Of a stretch of 64,000 nt of DNA, positions 31,601 to 43,875 are shown piece by piece. Each line of letters begins with the position of its first letter. The first letter of the stretch is position 1. The DNA is taken from NCBI GenBank assembly GCA_963971575.1, contig OZ020622.1, positions 4,936,279 to 5,000,278 on the forward strand, written 5' to 3'. The notes under the pieces are model-generated. The model saw only the letters and a list, made by a program, of their open reading frames with translations, did not search any database and had not been told where the DNA came from. Made by a program: the position numbers and the translations under genes. The stretch comes from Liopterus haemorrhoidalis. Taxonomy: Eukaryota; Arthropoda; Insecta; Coleoptera; Dytiscidae.

Positions 31601-32179
31601 CGTTCTGTTTGTCTACCCGTACCTTTCCGTCTGTCTGTTTGTATGACCTGATCTCTGACTGTGTCATTATCTCTGTTTTTAACAATATGACTCTTTTTAT
31701 CTCTATCTGTCCCTCGTTTCTCTTCATCTTTATATGTTTGTACGATTCTTGTTTTTCTGTCTATTCGTTCGAGTTTTGAAGTTAGTTTTTTTTTTCAGTA
31801 AGTAGCAAATATTTAATATCTCAAATTACAGAATAGAATAAACATTCCGGAGTAAAAAAGCGTAAAAATGATCAATCTTATATTTTTGTGATGAAACTTG
31901 AGATAGTCCTGTTGCACGTTCGCCTGACTTTTCAACTCTTGAGGATCGTGATCGCCCGAAGTGACTTGGTCTGACAACACTGTCAGTCTGTTATTTATTG
32001 CAATCTTACAGTTACAATGTTTACACTAATAAGTCATTTGTTTTGTTTGTAGATTCGCTGGGAATTAGTAATGAGTGTTAGGTGATTTTATCAAAAATAG
32101 GTGTGAGAATACAAGGACGTAGTAACAAGGTATAGAAAGGATAAAAGATGGTACGAGGGTTGCCTCTTATATTCTCACC

Positions 32180-32705
32180 TAGAGAATTTCAATTTATTAT
32201 CTAACAAACAATTTGGATTCAGATCTGGCAAATCTACCACAAGCGCAATTCTACAATTCATGAATTACGTTACCGACTGCTTCGACAAAGGTGTTTATTG
32301 CTCTGGTAGCTTTCTTGATCTTAATTAGTAAGGCGTTCGTTTGTGTCTGCCATAAGATTCTAATAAAAAAAACTCCAATTTTACAAGTTTGCTCCGGATA
32401 GCATTAAACTCATCCAGTCATACCTTTTCAACAGAAAACAATTCGTGAATTCTAACAACGATACTTTCAAGATGCTAGAAATTAACCATGGAGTACCTCA
32501 GGGGTCAGTTCTGGGTCTGATTCTGTTTCTAATCTACATAAATGATTTGCCTTTTTTTAATATTGACCTGGATGTATACTCTTCGCGGATGACACTACCG
32601 TCCTCCAACGCAACAATTCTATTACATCACTTATTGATGACCGAAATTTGGCCATGTCTACCTTTCACAATTGATTCCTTGCTAATAAGTTGTATACAGT
32701 AATTT
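32180..32705 (+). pseudogene. Non-LTR retrotransposon reverse-transcriptase fragment
   Basis: Translation in shifting frames gives LLSNKQFGFRSGKSTTSAIL (palm block), NHGVPQGSVLGLILFLIYIN followed by DLP (PQG and INDLP blocks), and LFADDTTVLQR (catalytic FADD box) one frame over. Stops and frameshifts show it is dead. Similar in type to 20860-21420, which is on the other strand. Confidence 0.88.
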
Positions 32706-32709
32706 GAAA

Positions 32710-33340
32710 AAACTGATCTCGGCTAAACATGGAATTAAATCGTGAACATTTTCGAGCGATTATTTTTTACAACAGAAGAACAGTAGTAACAATAAGACAA
32801 AAGACAAATGGAAAGACACGCACTGGCAGAGACGTGTAGAAAAATCAAACAACTTTTTTTTGTTTATTTTTAATAATACATATTCTACAATATGTAATTA
32901 ATTTTAATTATATTTCTATAATTTTTAGCTGAAAGGGGTTTTGTGGTTGAATTCATAAACATGTTTGAAATGTTCGAGATATTTGCGGAGTAATTTCAAT
33001 AAATACAAAGGGTAAACTATAAAACTTTTGCTTGAGTGCAAATTATCCAGCGGACCGAGACGGATCTCAAATCATGAAAGTTTGCTCAAACTTGAACTTC
33101 ATTAAACTTCGTCGAATAGGTAATTTCTCATTTTATGGTTTGCCGGAGCCACGCAACATTCTGCAACGACAAATTCATGATTGATGCCTCTCTATTTCAG
33201 TTCGTTTATGGATACAAACATAGATACGTACAGAGAAAAAAAGGCATAAATGTTGATAAATCTGTTTCTATCTGTACAGAAGCATAGATATAATGAAAAC
33301 AGAAACATAGCAATGGTGGACAAATTAAAATAACAACGTA
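32710..33340. other. AT-rich non-coding stretch
   Basis: Nothing recognisable: no bounded repeat, exon or RNA gene could be supported before the Sailor-like element begins. Confidence 0.4.
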
Positions 33341-35226
33341 TAGTCTATTTCACGATAAGATGAAGTGACTATCTACTTATGGTCCTAAACACAGTGGGTG
33401 GTAATTACTAATAACTCTAATCCCTTGTTTGTACCCATAAATAGCCAGAGATGTACCAGGTATAAATTACATTACACCATGTAATGACACAATTGTAACA
33501 AGAAATAAACATAAGATATCATCAAAATAAAATTTATTTTTATTATAAATACAATTAATTTATAGAACTTATAATTAAATTTGAAACATTACAATTAGTA
33601 TTTAAAACATTACAATAAAATAAATTTTAAATTAAATAATGTTTAAGATAAAAAAAAAAAATCTTACAAGTCCAAATCATTCTCTGAATCAGTCTTTAAA
33701 TTAATGATTATAGTACGTTCTATTTGAATATAACTGTCCTCAGTTTTAACATGATTTACACAATTTTTCCAACTATCTACAGGAATATTTTTCACTTCTT
33801 TTTTTATAAGTTCTATCACAGTGCCGTTTAAAGTGGGAGAAACATTATTCCGTTTTATTCTCGCCTTTAACTGACTCCACATTTGTTCAATAGGATTGAA
33901 TATACAATAATACGGAGGTAGTCGTAAAACTGTGTGTCCTTTGAATTGAGCAATATTATCGCAAACATATTCTTTAGAAAAACTATAACTTTTTAATAAT
34001 TTAATTAAACAATTTTTTTTATAACTTTCTTCAAAGTAAATATCATTTTTATATAAAAAGTCTTGGATTTCCTTCTTACTGTTTGCACTATTCGGTACTT
34101 TATTTAGTTGCCGACTATGGTAACTTGCATTGTCCATAACAATAACACTGTTAGCCGGTATATTCGGGAGTAATTTATTTTCGAACCAGTTTTCGAACAT
34201 TTCCGCCGTGGTATCGTCATGGTAGTCGAATCTAGAATCTTTGATATTTTTCGCAGAAAGCAAGAGTGGATTCGGCATCCATCCAGTTTCAGAACCTGCA
34301 TGAAATATCGTAATACGTTTACCTTTATTAGACGGTGCTCTTGTTTGACATTTATTTGACGTATCCACCCAACCTTTTGAGTTTGTTTCATGTGTGTCGT
34401 ACCAAGTTTCATCTAAATAAATTATTGTCCTTTTATCTTCTCTGTATTTTTTAATGTTTTTTAAATAATTTTGTCTCAAAAGTTTTAATTGCTCTGACTC
34501 CATAAGGAACTGCTTTTTATTTAAAGTTTTAAATTGAAACCCTATACTTTTAAGGGCACGCCATAAGGTTACCTTTAAACAATTAATTTCACATTGGTAT
34601 TGGATTAATCTTTTCAGCAATATGTCCAATGTTGGCACATTTTGTTCGGTGTACATTTTGTAAATTTTTTGCCGTATTACATCTTTCTGGAAACCATCCA
34701 AACATTTTGATATGCCTTAATCCTTTCGTTTTCTTCTCCTATCAATGGATTTATTTACAATATTCCATACTGTTGTCATCGCTACTTTCGTTGCCTTGCT
34801 TGTCTCTTCTAATGCCGCTTGTTTGTTTTTGCGGTTCCTTAAATATAAATACACATTGGCCACAATTTCTTTAGCTTCTACAGGTAAATATATATAAGTT
34901 TTTTCCCGATTTTTTTTTTTTATTGTATCTTGCACTATATCATCATCTTCTGTCATGGTCACATAGTCATCTGCTTCATTTGCTTGAACAGAAGTTAATT
35001 GTTCGTTCCAAGGACGCCATATTTTTCTAACACGTACTGAACTATTTAACACAAATCACAAGTTATCTGATAGAAAATTCAAAGCGAATTGAAAAGATAT
35101 TTATACCTGATACATCACTGACTAGTTTATGGGTGCAAACAAGGGATTAGTGTTATTTGTAATTACCACCCACTGTGTTTAGGACCATAAGTAGATAGTC
35201 ACTTCAACTTATCGTGAAATAGACTA
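33341..35226 (-). mobile_element. Sailor-like (DD82E-type) IS630/Tc1/mariner element, near-complete
   Basis: An 1886-bp element with long terminal inverted repeats (about 130 bp, starting TAGTCTATTTCACGATAAG; they differ at only a few positions) flanked by TA on both sides. It carries one transposase gene on the minus strand (33664-34956). Among IS630/Tc1/mariner groups the spacing between second and third catalytic residues defines the clade; about 81 residues here points to the Sailor group. Confidence 0.88.
33664..34956 (-). pseudogene. Transposase of the Sailor-like element, one in-frame stop
   Basis: Cuts and pastes DNA through a DDE catalytic core. The minus-strand frame is open from 35052 to 33664 except for one TAA at 34719-34717 (KRKD-stop-GISK), so about 460 codons are otherwise readable. 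The first in-frame Met is at 34956; a stop lies just upstream of 35052, so the true start is uncertain. The N-terminal part has a helix-turn-helix-like KATKVAMTTVWNIVNKS; catalytic residues are Asp in IYLDETWYDT (about 34413), Asp in VIVMDNASYHS (about 34134) and Glu in FNPIEQMWSQLK (about 33888). All three are intact. The stop codon either is a recent inactivating mutation or sits in a spliced or recoded position. Confidence 0.85.
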
Positions 35227-35229
35227 TAC

Positions 35230-36380
35230 CTGTACATATTTCTTAAAGTGCGGTTTGTAATTTTTAGTTGTTAATTTTGTAATACGTAGAAAATAGCGTA
35301 TATTTTACAGCCCGGAGCAACTATACATTAAAAGTCTAACGTAAATCAGTCCATACAACATCCGGTAGTTGTGCCTCGTGTATCATAATTATGACTGATA
35401 TATTCGCAGTTAAAATCTTTTTACATGACAAATTTCTCTCTTAATTATAACATTATTTAGTACTGCTGGATTGTAAAACATCCTTTACATATATACAGAC
35501 ATACATACATTAAATGTGAGCGAATAGAACACGTTATTAGGATGGAAGAAGAATAGTAAACATATTAGGAAGACATTTATAGAAAGATCTCACAATAAAG
35601 AATCGTTCTCAGTCCCTTATTAACTGTTAATTATAAATTTTTAATTTATATATAATTGTGAATTTTATGAGTTGCATGTGATATTGGTGGCACGCGTCTA
35701 ATTGTGAGGAAGATCTTATTGAAGACATAACTCTGGAATACTGTGTAGAAAGCAGTATGTGTTAATTATGTCTGTCTCTTGATCTCCCTGTTAATTCATG
35801 CTTCCGCTCCAGCTTTACTGTCGAGCCAAAGCTTTATGTCTGGATTGAGTATCCCTGATTGGGATGGGGGTAATTACCACTTATAATTAAAACACTCTGA
35901 TGAGTTTCACAATTAAAAATCACACAATTATGTAATAATTCCTATTACATAGAGCAGCTTTTCTCAACGGGGGTCTGCGGACCATTTTATAAAGTATTTT
36001 GAATTTAATATTTTAAATATATGTATATAAACAAAAAATTAAAATAAAACACAATATTCTACAAACAAATTTAACAACACATTTATGTTATCAAATATAT
36101 TTAATCAACGTGTATACTCTGTTGCATATTTTAGAAAAAATATTGGATTATAAGAAAAATAATAATAAGCTTTTCAACATTTAAAAGTATCAGTAAACTT
36201 GAATAAATTACAAATACAGTAAAATACTTACGCATGAAATGACACAGGACAATTCATTTCTTCTGTTGCAAGCTGATTCTTGCTTTTAGCATAGCTACGA
36301 TTTGTACACCCAGATGAACAACAATTAACCATTTTAACTAATTTAAAAAAAATTATATAGAGAAAAACTAGACACAAAGC
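35230..36380. other. AT-rich non-coding stretch
   Basis: Mostly featureless. A possible lone hAT left end (CAGCTTTTCTCAACGGGGGT, continued by CTGCGGACC) lies at about 35954-35982 without a visible partner. Confidence 0.35.
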
Positions 36381-36382
36381 CA

Positions 36383-36605
36383 ATGGATACTATAATAGAA
36401 GAAGGACAGCTAAGATGGCTGGGACATATACACAGAATGAGTGAAGACAAAATAGTAAAAAGAGTTTTTTGAATCAAGAACAGTGAAGAAAGTTAAACCA
36501 GGAAGACCGAGAAAAACATAGCACCAAGAAACAAAAGAAGTTGCAACGAAGAGAGGCGTAAAGTGGGAGGAAATAAGAAAATATACAGAGGACAGATCAC
36601 GATGA
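36383..36605 (+). pseudogene. Non-LTR retrotransposon C-terminal fragment
   Basis: Reads MDTIIEEGQLRWLGHIHRMS then, after a frame change, VKKVKPGRPRKT and GVKWEEIRKYTEDRSR. The R-W-L-G-H-x-x-R-M, G-R-P-R-K-T-W and D-R-x-x-W blocks form the conserved tail after the reverse transcriptase of many arthropod LINEs. It has a frameshift and in-frame stops. Confidence 0.85.
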
Positions 36606-36669
36606 AAGAAGTATGGAGAACAACACCAGAAAATAAGTAACTCAACTATAGCCTTACACGGCAAGGTAG

Positions 36670-38185
36670 AAAGTACAATAAAAACTATCCCTAAGATAAA
36701 AATTTAAAAAATGTGTTTAACCTTACACTGTGAAAAGTATAAAACATTTTAAACTAGAGCAAACTATGAAAATAAAGAGTACAAATGTTTTATCCTATAT
36801 TAATACACAAAATACAATTGTTAATACATAAGAAACGTTTTGAATAAAAAAAAAATGTCTCGGATGTACATGCTACGTAAGAATCATAGAAAACACGTAA
36901 TGTTTTGCCCAAAAACAAGATAACGCACAGTGAAACAGACGAATAACATTCAATACGTTTTAGAGACAGAGTAATACTTTGATGATTCTCTCTATTATTT
37001 CTATGTATAAGTCTCTTATATATCTGATACATCTCAGACCAATAACCAAAATGAACACCGTTGTTTATATTATATTGTGTCTTTAACATTGTTTGTTTAC
37101 ATTTTCCTAGAATTAATCGTTGCCTCCCTATTATTTACGAAGATACACGAAGACCATGTGTTAGTTATTGCCGAAGTTACATTCTTTACGTGTTTGTTTA
37201 TATATGATCGTACTATTTTTTGCGGTTTCTGGAGTGTTTTTTAACATAATTATTATAATGATATACATTATATGAATAAAAGTGGTATGTCACTTTATAG
37301 GTAGGTTAAAAGATAATTTTATTGAGGTTATTGTTTATTGCCCCGTCCGTAATTTCCTTGCCCCTCGTAGACTAATATTGGCGACACAACACTGTTGTGA
37401 ATTATATATGGCATGCGTCCATCTTGATTATTGGTCCGAGGTGTATACCAATACTTGTTAAATCTTTTGTAAACTTTTTTCTCAATGTTTTTATATACTA
37501 AACACTTTTTTAACCTTTACATTTTAAATTAAACGTGCACTTAATATTAAATTAAGTTTAAAAAGTACAAAAATTAACAGATTTAAAAATTCTCTTTACT
37601 AACAAGAAACATAACAAACATAAAGAGAATGTATAATTATGTTCATTTCATCGTAATACTAATATTTCAGAAATCTAAAAGACAAAAGCAACTTTACGCC
37701 ATTCGTATTTAAATATTTCACATTTCAGTCTTTATAAACTTCAGGATAATAGATGGAGAACTTCAACTTGTACTGTGCTGTACAATTAAATGGTTTATTG
37801 AAACTTATTGTTTGCTGGAAAGTTTTATTCAAATATGAATGAGATAAGTTTTAGTAAGAATATTTAAAGAAATGAATTATATATACTGAACTTTAAAAAC
37901 AGTGCCGAATACAAGATTAACGATCGAATATGTTTCATATGACTAGGATAGACTCTTAAAATGCAATTTACGGCAATATTATTAAAAGTTGAAAGATGAT
38001 GAAAAGGTAAAATAGTAAAATAGAAAAAATAACAACAAAACAATCATAAACACAATACGGCGCCGGCGTTTTTCTTAGCAATAGCCGAATAAAATAAGTG
38101 TAAATTAGGCAACTTGTTATAATCCTCGGGGTAAATCCTCCTGTCGTCTCCACAGGCTCTTGGCTTCATAACAAACAATGCTAAT
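36670..38185. other. AT-rich non-coding stretch
   Basis: Nothing recognisable; open frames on either strand lack domains and are composed of AT-rich codons. Confidence 0.4.
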
Positions 38186-38785
38186 ACCCTTTTCACACTA
38201 GAACTTTAAGATCAGATGTTAAAGTGAATGTATCTTTAAACGCTAATGTGAAACCGTATGGCCTTGTCTAAATACAAGCGATGTTAAAGACAGAGATCTG
38301 CGTCTTAAACATCGTCCGCATTGCCAACTTAATTTCTATTATAAAAAAATACTCCTTGAATTTGTGCTGTCAACATTTTATATTATCATAAACAAGAATA
38401 CTGTATTATATCGACGTTATAAGAAGTTTATACTTATTGTTATAATAAAATTATTTATTTTAATAATGTGTTTAATAAAATACAGAGCTACAATAATTGA
38501 GATAAAATGTATCGACTTACATGTTAATACAGGTGTAATATATTCTTTATTGTAGTGTCTTTATTGTAGAATGAAATGAAATATCCATATTTGTTTATAA
38601 TAATTCAAAATGTGCGTCTGCGCAGACAGTTCAAAACTGGTAATTTCATGACCGTAACTTAAGGACAAAATTACTGTAGCTGATGACAGCACCGGAGATT
38701 TAAACATCAAGTGTGAAAGCATACCGAAGTTAAACATCGGTGAACTTTAAGTTCACTCGTCTTAAAGTTCTAGTGTGAAAAGGGT
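38186..38785 (-). mobile_element. Terminal-inverted-repeat element, copy 2 (600 bp)
   Basis: Starts ACCCTTTTCACACTAGAAC and ends GTTCTAGTGTGAAAAGGGT. Read on the minus strand it parallels the element at 897-1493 over its whole length with scattered substitutions. No coding capacity. Confidence 0.85.
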
Positions 38786-39115
38786 ATAAGGCATAGACCG
38801 TGCTGTGTCTATTTATATGACGTCAATGGGGACAAATGTTCAGCAAATTCAGCAAAAATTGGTGTTGTTTTATATGAAAAATTTCAAATAAACATATCAC
38901 CGAAACGTTTTAGCAAGTTGATTGTCGTGAATGACACCATAGTGTTAATTAAGAACACTTCTGTTTGTTTTCTAATGTTCTTTAAGTTTCAGTTGATACC
39001 ATATTTAGCAAAATGTTTCAACAATTTTATCAAACTGTTTATTTGCTTTAATAAAACGATGTAACCAGCTTATTTATTTTACAAATTCCACACTTGCCAA
39101 GATTGATAACTATGT

Positions 39116-39150
39116 TTGTGGATCTAATAAACATTTTATTAGATCCACAA
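39116..39150. repeat. Perfect 16-bp palindrome with 3-base loop
   Basis: TTGTGGATCTAATAAA and TTTATTAGATCCACAA are exact inverse copies separated by CAT. It lies 26 bp before an R1 copy. It could be the vestige of a small foldback element, a cruciform-forming site or a hairpin RNA. Confidence 0.85.
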
Positions 39151-39176
39151 GCATTTAATATACATTTTTCATTTTT

Positions 39177-40470
39177 AGGGTTTTGTAGGTATGACCAAAA
39201 AACCCTTATACCATCATTTTGTCGTCTGTCTGCCTGTCTGTCTGTCTGTGTGTCTGTCTGTCTGTTCGGTAAAAATTGTAGCCAAACGGCTAAACGTAGA
39301 GAGTTGAAATTTGGCATGCTTATACAACTCTTTGACCCGCACTTAGGAAAAATACTAGAACATCTAAAAAACATATCCCCCTAAAAATATATACAAATAT
39401 GTACCTACTCATTGAAAAAAGAAAATATTTTTTTAAAATTCTGAGTAGGGCATCAAATGAAAGCCCTTGGTACGTGGAAATTTAATTTTTGCAAAATAAA
39501 TTATTTTGATACGATTTTTGACAAAATTGTGCAAACAAATTTTTGTCCCACACCTTGTAGCCCAGATGGTTTAGACAAAAATCTGAAAAAATTCTAAGTA
39601 ATGTACATTGGTGTGAACCGGAATAGTACAACAAGAATTTTTGATCAGATTATGTTTTCGGAAAATAACGCATTTTTTGTGTTTTTAACTATAATATGTA
39701 AAATATTTAATCCGCTATTTCACAGTAAACATATTTTTGTTTTGCATTTTTATTTTGTTTAAATTATTTTGTCAAAATTCTAGATATATTTTGACAAATG
39801 TTGCATTTAATTTTTAAAAGCGTAAATTTAATAACCAAGTCATGAAATTATAATTTAATTCTATGTTTGAATGTATACGAAATCAGAGGGGCAGAGTTTA
39901 TGACTTAAACAACCAATGGAAGCCGTAGGCGCAATATTCAAAATATTAATTAACCTTAATAATAATAATATTTATTAAATAGCACAATTGGCTACATATT
40001 TTACTACATAGTAAAAAATATACGAATATTCTAATAGTAAACAATATATACCTATTCTAAAAATACTATATAGAAAAAAGAAACAACAATAAAAAAAAAA
40101 TATATCATTTAAAATCTACATAATACTTATAAAATACTGTTTTAATTCTATCTTAAATGTATTAATATTATCCCTATCCCTAATTTTACTTGGTAACTTA
40201 TTATAGCTTACTAAACCATTATCAAAAATACTGTTTTTGGTCGCAGTCTTATTTTTCCCTGAGATAAAAAAGTTATCCTTATATCTAGTGCAGTGCGAAT
40301 GTATATCACTCCCTTTTATTAAATTTCTACTTAGGTATTCTGGTGATACCTTGCTATATAAAAAAAAAAAATACATACTGCAAATGTTTAGAAACCCAAA
40401 TAATCATCATTCTCTTATTAAATACCTGCGAAACCCTGAAATGTGTGAAAATTCACACTTCACTAGGTAT
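39177..40470 (+). repeat. R1 composite repeat, interrupted by a LINE 3' end
   Basis: Begins AGGGTTTTGTAGGTATGACC with a TCTG/TGTG microsatellite (about 39225-39265) and closes with AAATACCTGCGAAACCCTG and its hairpin tail near 40462. The central tRNA-like module is missing: sequence passes directly from TTAATCCGCTATTTCACAG to the TTTGCATTTTTATTTTG segment. A LINE fragment is inserted at about 39957-40350. Confidence 0.8.
39957..40350 (-). pseudogene. LINE 3' end inserted into R1
   Basis: On the minus strand 40345-40116 encodes the C-terminal tail of a LINE ORF2 (SIFDNGLVSYNKLPSKIRDR, then NINTFKIELKQYF; the YNKLP and FKxxLKxYL blocks are conserved), followed by 3' UTR and an (ATT)n tail (AAT repeats at 39957-39970 on this strand). 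ACCTT on both sides may be the target duplication. 5'-truncated, as is usual for LINE copies. Confidence 0.85.
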
Positions 40471-40884
40471 ACATCAAAGAACTAGGTATATATCAAAGAA
40501 CCGAACCCATCAGAATTGGACAATGTAATCAATTTTCAGTTTAAAAATTGTTAATCCCCAACCCTTTTTCCTATTCATGCAAATAATTTTAATGCAATAA
40601 ACAATTCACGTGAAAATTTTATATCAAACGCATATTTATATTTTGACACGTATAATCACAAAAACAAATAATTGATAATACTAAAAAACACTCGCTTAAA
40701 ATTTAATTTGCGAAATTTTTTGATAGATACGATATTTTAAAATAGAAATAATTAATTTTTAATCCATAGCAAAAATGTTGAAGTATAGTTTTAATTCAGT
40801 GCATTAATGCATCTTCATGAAAATTTTTAATCTTTTTAAAACAATATATATATATGTAATTACTTTTTGAACTCATGGTATATA

Positions 40885-41215
40885 TATTTAGCAGCTCTAG
40901 TAGATCGTAGAGTACAGTTTGGGAAACTCTGCCATATGCTATATATTTATCCACTGTTTTATTCCTATTCCAAACTAAAAAATATCTCTTTTAAGGTCCC
41001 TAGAGTACTAAAAAATTCTTCAGACGTTCTTCTCATAGTTTTTTTATAATGTCTAAACATAAGTTGAGGATCCAAGTCTTGAATATGCCACTTGGGGTGT
41101 TCATTAGAAATACTTACACTTCTCTACACCATATGTGCCTTTTGAGAACTCTAAACGAATTTTGGGAGAGGGAGAGCAAGAGAAACATTTCCCTTTTAGC
41201 TGATGAAATCTTAAT
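40885..41215 (+). pseudogene. Possible LINE C-terminal fragment
   Basis: LVDRRVQFGKLCHMLYIYPL and FKVPRVLKN, then in another frame TYTSLHHMCLLRTLNEF, recall the post-RT tail of CR1-like elements (RR block; ... P-R; a short P-x-x-R-M/L-x-x-L-N block). The match is weak and needs frame changes. Confidence 0.25.
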
Positions 41216-41279
41216 AGAATTTAATATGAGATATTTTAATAAATTATGTCCTACAAAACAAACGGAATGTGTGTTTCAA

Positions 41280-42090
41280 ACAAAAAATATAGAAAACAAA
41301 AACTGCATTTATACGCCATTGATTTTAATAAAAATTTACACATATATATACTTGTGTATATATATTGTGTGTGCCAAATTTCATCCAAATCGGGTTAGCC
41401 GTTTTGGAGTTATAATCATATTATGTCATACTGAACAAAGAAAACTTATGTATTTAAAAAAAAGTGTGTGCACCAAAAATTCTATTTCTACTCAATTGAT
41501 TTTAATAAAAATTTATACATATATACGTCTATGCATACACATTGTGTGTACTAAATTTAATTGAAATCGGACTAACCGTTTTGGAGTTTTTTTTTTTTCG
41601 CCAAGTTCCAATTTAGATAATAGGTATTTCTAGAGTTTTTGTTTTTAAGTAATTACTAATTACATTTTTACACCTATACTCTATCTCTGAAAGACTGATA
41701 GTAATAAATCATTTTGTCAGGCAGTTACCAGTGGCGTGCACATTTTAAACACGTTTAAATTGGTTTTGTGTATTTATATATTACTATTTATCATTTTATT
41801 AAACGCACGCCTGTGACCATATTTATCATATCATTAAACACACCCCTGTGACCATATTTTTCCTCAAAATTTTAGGGTCAAATTTTTATGGTCTATTGTG
41901 TTTAACCCTAGTTCGTATTCCCATATAATATGTGCGGCACACTTTTGTTTTACTGCTTCTGTGTGATAATACAATAACTTTTTACAAATAATAAATTTTA
42001 TTACTATCAGTCTTTCGGAGATAGAGTATACTTATACTCGTTGTGTGTACTAAATTTGAGCCAAATCGGGCCCGCCCATTTTGGAGTTAT
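41280..42090 (+). repeat. Degenerate repeat with AAATCGG...CCGTTTTGGAGTT motif
   Basis: Two tandem units of about 180 bp (about 41283-41410 and 41467-41590) share ATTGATTTTAATAAAAATTT and end in CCGTTTTGGAGTT; a third partial unit is at about 42030-42090. A 171-codon open frame across the first two units is explained by the repetition and is probably not a gene. Confidence 0.6.
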
Positions 42091-42879
42091 TTTTAAAAAA
42101 TAATAAAAAAGAAGTTTCAAGTTTTGCGTATAGATGTCGCCAGTCTTATTTTGACATTACTAATTAGATTAATAGTTAAAAAGCACAGTAGTCTCGCACT
42201 TTTTGTGGACTGTCTTTTTTTAATTTTTTTGCCGCAAATGTCAAAATTTTAGACCGTAACTCAAAATTGATCATATATTTGTGATCTAAAGCTAAAAATA
42301 TATAAGTAAACAAATTTTCCAACAAAATTTAAAAAAATATTTTTTCCAAAAATTTTGAAATTTTGGTCAAAAAATTTTTGATTCCGGTTTTGGCCAAAAT
42401 GTAATTTTAGGCTAATTTTGGGGTGAGGATTATGAAAATAATATTTTAAAAATTCATACTTTCCTAGTTTTTTAGTTAGAACCGATTTGGGTCAGTTTTT
42501 TGCCTATAAGTCCAAAAATTTTGCCCAAACTTCAAAATGGACCAAATTTTCTTGATCTATGACCAAAAATACATATTTATACCAATTTTCAATAAATTTG
42601 GAGACAAAAATTTTTTGCCTTAAAATCACGATTTTTTTAAGGTCTACCCCTTACGAATTTTTCGATTTTTGGCCATTTTTAAGGGTTTTGGAGTACTGCC
42701 CATATAAAACTTAATAATTGGTTTATTGATACCCATTTTTTTTTATAGACTAATCAATGTAATAGAATTTCAAAAATTCAAACCACAGATTTCTATCCCT
42801 AACCATTTTTTAGTTAGGATTTATCAAAATTTTCAAAAAAATATAAAAAAAATGAAAAATTTTCAAAAAATTTTTTGTT

Positions 42880-43320
42880 TCAAAATTTGTTTACAAGTCA
42901 ATTCGGACCTCAAGATTTCAAAAATTTCAACCGGAAGTCTTTATCGCATTTCGTTTTTGAGATACGTCCATGAGAAGAAGAAAATTTCTATAAATCACGC
43001 CATATTTAAATTTGTCATAATTTTAAAATACACAAAACGAATAAGGCCTCAGATTTTTTTTAGACTAAATAAACTTCAGAGAATCCAAAAATTCTAACCG
43101 GAGGTCGCGGTCTCCTACCGTTTTTGAGTTGTGATTTTTTTTTTATTTCACATTTTTGACAAATAATGTAATTATGCAATTATAAAAAATTGTCGTAATC
43201 TCAAAACGACTTAAACGATTAAAGCCCTAATTTTTTTCTAGACTAAATAATCTACAAAGAATCGAAAAATTTTAACCGGAGCTCGCTGACTCTAACCGTT
43301 TTTGAGTTTGAAAGAAATTA
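42880..43320 (+). repeat. Degenerate tandem repeat, units about 180 bp
   Basis: Three times the pattern AAAATTTCAACCGGAAGTC / AAAATTCTAACCGGAGGTC / AAAATTTTAACCGGAGCTC is followed by a CCGTTTTTGAGTT-like end and preceded by TAGACTAAATAA. The units have diverged. The region before it (42240-42720) is also full of short repeats of AAAATTTTTGGCC type. Confidence 0.6.
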
Positions 43321-43875
43321 AATAACTAATATTGCATAAATTAGTATCTGACCTACATGCTAAATTACTAATTATTAGAATAAAAAAAATGAGATGCTTT
43401 GTAGCCTATATTCGAATTCTGGACGTATATGAAGGGTTCTCTGTATTTAAGGGTTCGAATATATTTTTCTAAATTTTTAACAACTTAATTAACAATCTGG
43501 TATGTAAATTTAATCTTTTTTTTCTAATTTATCGATGAATTTTAACATACAAATTCATCTGAATTTGCATATCTATGGGTTTGTCTCTAAACCGCAATTT
43601 CGCCAATTTCTTTTTAATGAGCTCTAGATTTTACGCATACGGTCCTGGTTTACTCGTTGGGTGGGCAACAGAGCATCTTGTTATCGTTATTAATTACCAA
43701 AAAACAAAGTTTATCGGTTTTAATTGGTGGTTTATTGGACAATGAGATATATTTAATTGGAAACCATTGTAAAAAAATAAACTTTTTAATTTGAATTTAA
43801 AAAATCGACATATTCAATGGAGGAGCATATTTTCAAAACGTCTCTTGCCCATTTTTCTCAAGTTGAGAGTAACCA

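Noticed and set aside
41049..41564. 171-codon open frame
   Set aside because: It spans two tandem units of a degenerate repeat and its repeated half-peptides mirror that repetition; no domain and no splice context support a gene.
42726..43097. 123-codon frame rich in F, K and I
   Set aside because: Low-complexity AT-rich translation over the degenerate tandem units; no domain.
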